From: CAYTNY01 sp964439215
GTDB taxonomy: Bacteria; Oederibacteriota; PGYV01; CAYTNY01
Assembly (NCBI GenBank): GCA_964439215.1
Contig: CAYTNY010000109.1
Location: 1-6,481, forward strand
Direction: 5' to 3'
Length of the DNA stretch: 6,481 nt
Positions 1-5,009 of this stretch are shown one piece after another. Position 1 is the first letter of the stretch; every line of letters starts with the position of its first letter. The notes below the pieces were generated by a model, which was given only the letters and a program-made list of their open reading frames with translations, had not been told where the DNA came from and made no database searches. The position numbers were made by a program, and so were the translations under genes.

Positions 1-93
1 GAAGCCGCATCGGGGGTATATATATACAGCATAGAAGCAGTATCCGGAGAAGAAAAGGACAGGAAATGGAGCAAGATGGCGGTGTTGAGGTGA
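1..93 (+). CDS. C-terminal end of a secreted protein with a FlgD-Ig/sorting-type tail (5' partial)
   Basis: Frame 1 is open from the window edge to a TGA at 91-93, giving 30 residues that begin EAASGVYIYSIEAVSGEEKD and end WSKMAVLR. The pattern 'ASGVYIY-x-IEA ... K-MAVLR' is seen in the last beta-strands of FlgD-like Ig domains and type A C-terminal sorting domains (typically '-asGvYfYrl-ag ... kkmvllk'). These domains end large secreted or surface proteins in Bacteroidetes-like and several candidate phyla. The body of the protein lies outside the window, so its function cannot be stated. Downstream DNA turns AT-rich at once. No convincing terminator follows; the hairpin at 110-126 (AAGAAA/TTTCTT) is short and has no T-tract after it. 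The reading frame is secure; the domain assignment is a pattern judgement from a short stretch. Confidence 0.6.
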   Translation, partial: EAASGVYIYSIEAVSGEEKDRKWSKMAVLR

Positions 94-199
94 GGGGAAA
101 CATTTGAGAAAGAAATTATTTTTCTTAAGCTTAAAAGATGGATGCTAATATTTTAATTACGCGGAAAAGTAAAACTATCAAAGTTAAAAGTGTCGTATG

Positions 200-220
200 A
201 AAATAGAACATTTCTATTTT
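200..220. repeat. Perfect 9-bp inverted repeat with 3-nt loop
   Basis: AAAATAGAA (200-208) is followed by CAT and then its exact reverse complement TTCTATTTT (212-220). It lies in the AT-rich non-coding stretch 111 bp upstream of the transposase fragment. It could be part of an insertion-sequence end or an operator-like hairpin. It has no T-tract and is not a terminator by itself. Confidence 0.6.
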
Positions 221-222
221 GC

Positions 223-251
223 GTGCTGAATTGTAAAATGAATTGCAACAC
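223..251. repeat. Imperfect inverted repeat and GAATTG direct repeat near the possible IS left end
   Basis: GTGCTGAATT (223-232) faces AATTGCAACAC (241-251), which reads GTGTTGCAATT on the other strand, so the outer GTG/CAC and inner AATT/AATT pair imperfectly. The hexamer GAATTG also occurs twice, 12 nt apart (228-233 and 240-245). The position 80-110 bp upstream of the transposase start fits the terminal region of an insertion sequence. No matching copy was found to the right of the fragment, so the boundary is not proven. Confidence 0.35.
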
Positions 252-330
252 CTGAATAAATAGAAAGTCCCATCATTCATATGTGTTATTATGTTGTTTG
301 CGAGAACAAAATAAAACACAGAGGTGAACA

Positions 331-879
331 ATGAGACATTTAAAGAATATCACAAGAAACAGAAAAAACAAATATTTAAACGAGAAAGAAAGAATCAAGA
401 TTGAGGCTTTGTTGGACAAAGGTTATAAGTCTTCGGAAATCGCAAAGCAGTTAGGAAGATCAAAAAGTACAATATGCAGAGAAATAAAAAGAGGTACGGT
501 TGTTTTAAAACAATATGATTTAAGCGAAAAGGCAATATACAGATATGATCATAGACAGATTAAATATATAGAGCTGCAGGAAAACAAAGTCAGACCATTG
601 AAAATAGGCTATGATTATACTTTGAGCCGTTACATAGAAGACAAGATATTAAATAATAAGTATTCACCGGCAGCAATAATTGGAGAAATAAAGCAAAAGC
701 GTCTTGTTTTTAAAGAAATGATATGTGCAAGGACATTATATAATTATGTTGATATGGGTATTTTCGTAGGAATAAGCGCCTCTGACCTGCCATATAAGAA
801 GAAACAAAAGAAAAAAACTAAGAAAGACGGTAAAATAGCCAAATGCAGGGTGGAATTTTTCCGCTTATTTTTAAATTGA
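331..879 (+). pseudogene. IS30-family transposase, N-terminal half only (3' truncated)
   Basis: The 182-residue product begins at an ATG with a good ribosome binding site (GAGGTG at 321-326, 4 nt upstream). Residues 15-55 form the IS30-type helix-turn-helix; the core SSEIAKQLGRSKSTICREIK is the family's DNA-binding signature, which recognises the element's ends. Residues 108-141 (YSPAAIIGEIKQ ... ARTLYNYVDMGIF) match the second conserved N-terminal block. A basic linker (155-171, mostly Lys) follows. IS30 transposases normally run to roughly 300-400 residues and continue into a DDE catalytic core that starts near an 'ERP...FGHWE.D' motif. None of that is present here: after about residue 171 the sequence becomes CRVEFFRLFLN and stops, and the other two forward frames do not resume it. 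Strand-transfer activity is therefore lost. A short DNA-binding product could still be made and might bind related IS ends, but that is inference. Codon use is far more AT-rich than in the flanking genes, which fits horizontal origin. Confidence 0.85.
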
Positions 880-904
880 CCGATTGAACGCGGATGTGTA
901 TATT
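876..904 (+). promoter_or_regulatory. Sigma-70-type promoter for the CoA-binding gene
   Basis: TTGACC at 876-881 (5 of 6 consensus) and TATATT at 899-904 (5 of 6) are separated by exactly 17 nt. Transcription would start near 911, giving a leader of about 30 nt. The -35 box overlaps the TGA (877-879) of the truncated transposase, so it lies in or at the edge of the mobile remnant. A further TATAAT at 918-923 is too close to the ribosome binding site to be the likely -10. Confidence 0.55.
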
Positions 905-940
905 TAATGGGGCAAAATATAATTTTGAGGAGGAGCAGCA

Positions 941-1405
941 GTGATAACAAAACAGATTCTGGAAGATTTTTACAAAAATAAAAAGATAGCCGTAGCGGGC
1001 GCGTCCAGGAACAAAAAAAAGTATCCGCGGATGCTCTTTGATGAGCTTAAAAAAAGAGGTTATGAAGTCATACCCGTAAATCCGAATGCTTCAGAAATAG
1101 GCGGAGTAAAATGCCATGCCCGGCTCGGAGATATTCCGGATGGTGTTGAGGCTGTGATTTCGGTTGTGCCTGCGGCAAAGCAGGCGGAAATCGCGGAGGA
1201 TGCGGCGCAGGCCGGAGTTAAGGTTTTATGGATGCACGAACACGTTATGAAAGGAGTATCCGACCCTTCCGCAATAGCAAAATGCACCGAAAAAGGGGTT
1301 GAATGCATAACCGGATTCTGCCCCTTTATGTTTATTCCCGGGACAGGTTTCCCGCATAATTTTCATAAGGCGATAATGAAATTTTTCAAGGCGCTGCCGG
1401 CTTGA
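941..1405 (+). CDS. CoA-binding domain protein (YccU-like Rossmann fold)
   Basis: This 154-residue soluble protein starts at GTG, chosen because GAGGAGGAG (927-935) lies 5 nt upstream and residue 10 onward already matches the family. The fold begins with a Rossmann strand-loop: residues 15-22 KIAVAGAS, followed by KKYPRMLFDELKKRGY (27-42) and EVIPVNPN (42-49). This is the pattern of the CoA_binding_2 family (succinyl-CoA-synthetase-like CoA-binding domain). The next strands are AVISVVPA (71-78) and KVLWMHEHV (94-102). In this family the domain usually stands alone, as here, and binds CoA or an acyl-CoA; the substrate and cellular role are generally unknown. The C-terminus has a distinctive block, CPFMFIPGTGFPHNFHK (127-143), with Cys127 and two histidines, so ligand or metal contacts there are possible but unproven. 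It is transcribed alone and meets the next gene tail to tail with 28 bp between stops. Confidence 0.85.
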   Translation: MITKQILEDFYKNKKIAVAGASRNKKKYPRMLFDELKKRGYEVIPVNPNASEIGGVKCHARLGDIPDGVEAVISVVPAAKQAEIAEDAAQAGVKVLWMHEHVMKGVSDPSAIAKCTEKGVECITGFCPFMFIPGTGFPHNFHKAIMKFFKALPA

Positions 1406-1420
1406 CCTTGTCCGGCTGCG
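1392..1420. terminator. Possible weak hairpin between convergent genes
   Basis: GCCGG (1396-1400) pairs with CCGGC (1412-1416) around an 11-nt loop. After one T-T mismatch, CGC (1392-1394) pairs with GCG (1418-1420). The hairpin covers the stop codon of the CoA-binding gene and sits 13 bp from the stop of the opposing gene, a usual place for a shared terminator. No T-tract follows on either strand, so it is not a canonical intrinsic terminator. Confidence 0.25.
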
Positions 1421-1433
1421 GCTAAGAACAGAA

Positions 1434-3422
1434 TTACGGGGATGGAGTTACGAGTTTTTTGTCTTCCATTACCTTGATCCATTGGTCCGCAAGTTCGTAA
1501 TCGGGGTCGTATTCCAGAACTTTTTTCATTTCTTTATAGGCAAGGTCAAATTTGTTCATTCTGAAGTATGATGCGCCGAGGTTGTAACGCGCTTCCGTGC
1601 TTTCGGGTTTTATATCAAGCGCTCTTGTGTACATCTCAACCGCGAGGTCAAACTTTTCTTCGGCAAAGTATATATTGGCAAGGTTGTTCAGGGCGGGCGT
1701 GAATTTGGGGTTGAGTTCAAGGGCCTTTTTGTATTCTTCAACGGCTTTTTCTTTCATGCCGCTGTTGTTATAGACATTTGCAATATTGTAATGCGATTCC
1801 AGAAAATAAGGAAATATCTCTATTCCGCGTTTGTAGTATGAAACCGCGGCCTGAGTTTCGCTTAGCGCGTTGTAGGCGTTTCCGCCGTAAAGATAAAGCT
1901 CTATTTTATCCGTGCCGCGGGGGTTGGACGCAAGCGATGTATCAAACATTTCTTTGGCTTCATTGAACCTGCCCGCGGAAAAGAGGGACTGGCCCGACTT
2001 TATCAGGCAGTTCGCGTAAAAAGCTCTTAATTGCAATGCCGAAAAGACAAGAAGCGGGATAAAAAAAATCAGAATCCCTGTTTTTATGCTTATTGAAGGT
2101 ATTTTTAATGAAAGTCTTTTTCTGTTTTCTGTTAAAGAGAATACGGCAAAAAATGAAAATAACAGAATAAGGGTCGGGGTCACACGCCACGGGAAATTCA
2201 GGGTGCTGTTTATAAGAAAAGCGGTAATTCCTCCTGTTAAGCCCAGCAGTATGCCGCGAACCGCGGAGGATCCGGATTTTTTTGCTGATTTAAAGCACAA
2301 AAAGAAAAAAGCAGCAAAGAGCCAGAGAAAAACCCCGAGCCCGATAAATCCTGTTTCTGAAAAGGTCTGAAGAAAATCATTGTGGGTATAAAGTTCCACA
2401 TGGGGCTGAACAATACGCGCCATTTCAGGGTGCGCCTCTTCCCAGCGGTCAAGAACCTTTCTCTGATAATAGGTTGTGTTCAGGGAAAAACCGCCCACTC
2501 CCGCGCCGAGAAGCGGATTTGCCATACCCATCTGCAGTGCGGATTCCCAGTAAAAGAGCCTTACCGCGACCGAATTTGATGTCATGCTGAACCCGTGTTC
2601 TATTCTTTTTTTTATGGGTTCGGAAAAAAACACACCGAGAAAGATTATGAATGCCAGTATTATGCCGAGAAGGTAAAGGTTTTTTCTGAAAAAGTCTTTT
2701 CCGTAAAAAAATGCGAAAACCGCGATCATATAAAAAGTGGAGCCTATAAATCCCAGCCACGCGCCTCGTCCCTGGGCGGCCAGAATAAGAAAAAGCATAA
2801 GCGCGGTATAGGCAAGCACAAGGAATTTACGGAATTTTTTTATGCCGGATATCAGAAAAGCGAGCAGCAACGGAGTGAGCATAGTGAACTGCGCGGACAT
2901 ATAATCCGGATTGCCCATTGTTGAGTAGACGCGCCCTTCTCCGAAAGAGACCCATCGTATGAAGTCATAGCCGAAAAACTGAAGTATTCCGTAAAAAATA
3001 ATGATTAAATGCGCGGCAAAGATATAAAAAAGTATTTTTTTAACGTGCTCTTTTGCAAATGTGTTTATAAGCAGCATATAAAAAATAAAATTCGCCAGTA
3101 TGAATTTAAAAAACTGCCAGTGAAGCGAAACCGCGTTGGCGTTCAACGCGGTTCCTTTTATGAATGAAAGAAAAAAGACAAAAGTTAAAACAGCCGCCGG
3201 AAAAGAAAACGGCGTGTATGTGAAGGAAAAGTCTTTCCTGATGATTCTGTTCAGGAAGAAAAAAAATAGCGCGCAGGCCAAAAGAACGTAAAAAACCGTG
3301 CTTTTGGGCATTTCAAATGATTCGTGGGCAGGAAGCCAGAACGCGAGAGGAACAAGAAGTATGACCGCGAAAAGAGAAAGTTCAAGTGCTTTTTTTGTCT
3401 GTTTTTCCGTAATTATATTCAT
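1434..3422 (-). CDS. O-antigen ligase/polymerase-like membrane protein fused to TPR repeats
   Basis: The 662-residue protein has two parts. Residues 12-465 form about 12-13 membrane helices of the O-antigen ligase/Wzy (Wzy_C) type. Family-like signatures are RVYSTMGNPDYMSAQF (164-179), QGRGAWLGF (217-225, with the conserved Arg219), NPLLGAGVGGF (302-312) and HNDFLQTFSETGFIGLG (347-363), the last two framing the large external loop. Such proteins transfer or polymerise lipid-linked glycans at the outer face of the inner membrane; some relatives glycosylate proteins instead. Residues 467-642 hold five tetratricopeptide repeats (about 467-501, 507-540, 541-574, 575-608, 609-642). The last three are in exact 34-residue register with typical A-N/G-Y-A-P positions. 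They probably face the periplasm and bind a protein partner or acceptor. The ATG has GGGAG (3428-3432 in plus coordinates) a suitable distance upstream. No other glycan genes are nearby, so the substrate cannot be inferred. Confidence 0.85.
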   Translation of the reverse strand: MNIITEKQTKKALELSLFAVILLVPLAFWLPAHESFEMPKSTVFYVLLACALFFFFLNRIIRKDFSFTYTPFSFPAAVLTFVFFLSFIKGTALNANAVSLHWQFFKFILANFIFYMLLINTFAKEHVKKILFYIFAAHLIIIFYGILQFFGYDFIRWVSFGEGRVYSTMGNPDYMSAQFTMLTPLLLAFLISGIKKFRKFLVLAYTALMLFLILAAQGRGAWLGFIGSTFYMIAVFAFFYGKDFFRKNLYLLGIILAFIIFLGVFFSEPIKKRIEHGFSMTSNSVAVRLFYWESALQMGMANPLLGAGVGGFSLNTTYYQRKVLDRWEEAHPEMARIVQPHVELYTHNDFLQTFSETGFIGLGVFLWLFAAFFFLCFKSAKKSGSSAVRGILLGLTGGITAFLINSTLNFPWRVTPTLILLFSFFAVFSLTENRKRLSLKIPSISIKTGILIFFIPLLVFSALQLRAFYANCLIKSGQSLFSAGRFNEAKEMFDTSLASNPRGTDKIELYLYGGNAYNALSETQAAVSYYKRGIEIFPYFLESHYNIANVYNNSGMKEKAVEEYKKALELNPKFTPALNNLANIYFAEEKFDLAVEMYTRALDIKPESTEARYNLGASYFRMNKFDLAYKEMKKVLEYDPDYELADQWIKVMEDKKLVTPSP

Positions 3423-3450
3423 TGTTTCTCCCGGAATAAATATTTATAAC

Positions 3451-3479
3451 ATTTTATCATTTAAGGGCGGCTTTGACAA
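3451..3479 (-). promoter_or_regulatory. Promoter for the O-antigen ligase-TPR gene
   Basis: Read on the minus strand, TTGTCA (plus 3474-3479) is followed after exactly 17 nt by TAAAAT (plus 3451-3456). The -10 is preceded by TGA, giving an extended -10 (TGATAAAAT). The predicted transcript starts near 3444 with a leader of about 20 nt, and the ribosome binding site GGGAG falls inside it. Confidence 0.6.
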
Positions 3480-3510
3480 AAGAAATCTGGTTTATGGAGA
3501 GTGGAAAAAA

Positions 3511-3539
3511 GTTCAAAGTTCAAAGTTCAAGAGTTCAAA
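3511..3539. repeat. Short GTTCAAA tandem repeat
   Basis: GTTCAAA occurs at 3511-3517 and 3518-3524. GTTCAAG follows at 3525-3531, then one extra base (A3532), then GTTCAAA again at 3533-3539, giving four near-identical heptamers with one slip in spacing. It lies upstream of both divergent promoters. It may be a slippage-prone tract or a binding-site array; the sequence alone does not decide. Confidence 0.6.
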
Positions 3540-3547
3540 GTGAAAAC

Positions 3548-3585
3548 AAAACCGGCGCACTCCTTGTTTCTTTAACGCCGGGTTT
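3548..3585. other. Hairpin in the divergent intergenic region
   Basis: CCGGCG (3552-3557) pairs with CGCCGG (3576-3581) around an 18-nt loop. Beyond a one-base bulge (G3582) the stem can continue as AAA with TTT (3583-3585). Read on the minus strand, the stem is followed by TTTTGTTTT, which resembles an intrinsic terminator, yet no minus-strand gene ends here. On the plus strand only a weak T-rich stretch follows. It may insulate the two divergent promoters or be a relic. Confidence 0.35.
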
Positions 3586-3593
3586 AAATCTTC

Positions 3594-3622
3594 TTGTAAA
3601 TCTGCGGGGTTTTATGTAAAAT
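3594..3622 (+). promoter_or_regulatory. Promoter for the propeller-repeat gene
   Basis: TTGTAA (3594-3599, 4 of 6 consensus) and TAAAAT (3617-3622, 5 of 6) are separated by exactly 17 nt. Transcription would start near 3629, about 20 nt before the TTG start codon, leaving the ribosome binding site in the leader. Confidence 0.5.
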
Positions 3623-3648
3623 CCAGCATATCAAAAAAGGGAGATGTT

Positions 3649-4761
3649 TTGAAAAGAACAGTTATTATCTCAGTTGTTATTATTACAGCAGGCATTATTC
3701 TACTGTTTTTGGCGCGCTGTCCGGGGCAGGAGCGTATTTCATTGGAAGAAGTTTCTGAAGAAAAAACCGCAGTAAGGACGCCTGAAAAAAAAGATGAGGT
3801 ATTCAGGGGAAAAGTGAAGAAAAAGGCAAAGCCCGGCAAAGGCAGACAGAAGGATTTTAATATTTATATACTGGAAATAGACGAAAACGGCGGGAAACTC
3901 CGGGAAGAGAGCATAGGCACACAGAATAATGAATGGGCAGAGCTTGCGGCGGCAACGCGGGACAGCGGAATTATTATTGCGGGAAATATGTATGATACCG
4001 GCGGGAAGTTCCTGAATAATTTTATAACAAAAATAAACGGTGATTCTGGGAAGGCTGTTTTTGAAGAAATCGGAAAAGAGGGTTTCAGGGAAACAACAGC
4101 TGACAAAGGTGAAATATGGTCCGGGCGTTCTTATTCGGATGAAGGGAAGGCAAAAGAACTTTTTGCGGTAAAATCCGATTCTGAAGGCAATTATGAATGG
4201 ATAAAAACATTCGGCAAGGGCCTGGAATGGGGATGTTATTCAATTGTGATAAAAGATGGCTCTTATATAACTGCCGCAGAGTCCGGGAGTATGATGCCTT
4301 TTCAGGGAGGTTTTGTTATTGCCCGACGCGGGGAAAAAGGGGATGTTAAGTGGATCAAAGATTTCGGAGGCAGAAATTTTGACAGGGCATATGGCGCGGC
4401 CCGGGACAGCCGGGGAAATCCGGCAGGTGCGGGGCTGACTTATTCTTTCGGAAGCGGGCAAAGCGATATGTACTTTGTAAAAACTGATCCGGACGGCAAT
4501 TGCATAGCCGCCCGAACGATCGGCGGGCCGGGATTTGATGAAGCCTATGCAATATGCAGCGCCGGCGGATTGGATTTTATAATTGCGGGGGCCTCAACTT
4601 CATTCGGCAGAGGCGGATATGACGCTTATGCTGTGCGCGTTGATGCCGCAGGAAACTGCCTGTGGGCAAAAACATACGGCGGCAGCGGAGATGAATCTGT
4701 TTTTTCCATTATAAAAAAAGACGGAGGATTTTTGCTTACAGGCATAACGGATTCTTTTTGA
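3649..4761 (+). CDS. Membrane-anchored beta-propeller repeat protein (SBBP-like repeats)
   Basis: The start is TTG at 3649, supported by AGGGAG (3638-3643) 5 nt upstream. The nearby ATG at 3644 meets a stop after two codons and is not usable. Residues 2-22 are a short basic end plus hydrophobic helix (KRTVIISVVIITAGIILLFL), a signal anchor or uncleaved signal. Cys24 follows, but Arg23 before it makes a lipobox unlikely. Residues 25-68 are a charged, Lys/Glu-rich linker. Residues 70-370 contain six repeats of about 50 residues (starts near 70, 120, 171, 221, 272 and 324). The clearest is DAYAVRVDAAGNCLWAKTYG, then GSGDES...IIKKDGGFLLTGITDSF. The order 'D-x-Y-x-x-K-D-x-x-G-N-x-x-W-x-K-T-x-G-G' then 'D-G-G-x-x-x-x-G-x-T-x-S-F' matches SBBP-like propeller repeats of exported proteins. 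Repeats 1-3 are more divergent than 4-6. Enzymatic residues are not recognised; a binding or structural role outside the inner membrane is the best inference. The gene stands alone between two promoters. Confidence 0.75.
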   Translation: MKRTVIISVVIITAGIILLFLARCPGQERISLEEVSEEKTAVRTPEKKDEVFRGKVKKKAKPGKGRQKDFNIYILEIDENGGKLREESIGTQNNEWAELAAATRDSGIIIAGNMYDTGGKFLNNFITKINGDSGKAVFEEIGKEGFRETTADKGEIWSGRSYSDEGKAKELFAVKSDSEGNYEWIKTFGKGLEWGCYSIVIKDGSYITAAESGSMMPFQGGFVIARRGEKGDVKWIKDFGGRNFDRAYGAARDSRGNPAGAGLTYSFGSGQSDMYFVKTDPDGNCIAARTIGGPGFDEAYAICSAGGLDFIIAGASTSFGRGGYDAYAVRVDAAGNCLWAKTYGGSGDESVFSIIKKDGGFLLTGITDSF

Positions 4762-4819
4762 TTGGTTTTAAATGCGAGGTCAGTTTAAGAACAATTATGT
4801 TTATGTATGAAGCCGGAAT

Positions 4820-4847
4820 TTGACAGTATTAAATAACAGGGTATAAT
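4820..4847 (+). promoter_or_regulatory. Exact-consensus sigma-70 promoter
   Basis: TTGACA (4820-4825) and TATAAT (4842-4847) are both perfect consensus hexamers, separated by 16 nt. Transcription would start near 4854. The next recognised gene, the MATE exporter, begins at 5010, so the transcript would carry a leader of about 156 nt, or make a small RNA ending before the gene. All other promoter candidates in the window are weaker and lie 20-30 nt from their genes. Confidence 0.75.
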
Positions 4848-4853
4848 CATATC

Positions 4854-5009
4854 AAATAATTCTGAACAGGTTTATTTAAACTCAAAAAAAAACAGAGAGA
4901 ATGATGCGGTGTATATACCGGCGCAGTTTGCTTTAACGTTGAAATAATTCTTGCTTTTAAAACTTTTATATGGTAATTATCTGTAAAATATAATTGCACA
5001 GGAGTCAAG
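4854..5009 (+). other. Long leader (or small RNA) upstream of the MATE gene
   Basis: This stretch would be transcribed from the exact-consensus promoter. It contains a GTTT/AAAC hairpin (4870-4881), a run of nine A (4884-4892), a possible closing stem GAGAAT (4897-4902) with ATTCTT (4947-4952, one G-U pair), and inside that a small CGGT/ACCG hairpin (4907-4920). An 11-codon open frame, MMRCIYRRSLL, spans 4901-4936 with only a weak GAGAGA before it. No known riboswitch consensus was recognised; fluoride, guanidine, TPP and preQ1 types were considered. A second TATAAT at 4989-4994 lies so near the gene that its transcript would lose the ribosome binding site. Confidence 0.4.

Larger units (their letters stand above)
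200..885 (+). mobile_element. Remnant of an IS30-family insertion sequence (boundaries uncertain)
   Basis: The stretch from about 200 to 885 differs visibly from its neighbours. It is AT-rich, its coding part uses many AAA, ATA and TTA codons, and it carries an IS30-type transposase N-terminus. The left side has inverted-repeat sequence at 200-251. The right side breaks off after the lysine-rich linker of the transposase; a catalytic domain and a matching right inverted repeat are both missing. No target-site duplication was found by eye. The element is therefore read as a decayed, 3'-deleted copy that cannot move by itself. Both ends given are estimates. Confidence 0.5.

Noticed and set aside
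131..331. Minus-strand open frame of 66 codons in the AT-rich leader region
   Set aside because: Composition is that of random AT-rich DNA, there is no recognisable motif, and it covers the inverted repeats at 200-251.
744..950. Minus-strand open frame over the transposase 3' end
   Set aside because: Its sequence is the complement of the lysine-rich linker and intergenic DNA, it has no ribosome binding site, and it resembles no family.
1960..2924. Several open frames on both strands inside the O-antigen ligase gene
   Set aside because: They are shadow frames of a well-supported 662-codon gene, with basic low-quality translations.
3511..3539. CRISPR-like array
   Set aside because: The units are 7 bp with no spacers, so this is a simple tandem repeat.
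3298..3543. Plus-strand 81-codon frame across the start of the ligase gene and the GTTCAAA repeat
   Set aside because: It overlaps the coding start and the promoter on the other strand, and its tail is just the translated tandem repeat.
3718..3720. Lipoprotein cleavage at Cys24 of the propeller protein
   Set aside because: The residue before the Cys is Arg (LARC), which does not fit the small residue required at -1 of a lipobox.
4740..4790. Frameshift or premature stop ending the propeller protein
   Set aside because: None of the three frames after the stop at 4761 continues the repeat motif (expected Gly-rich then D-x-Y), so the end looks genuine.
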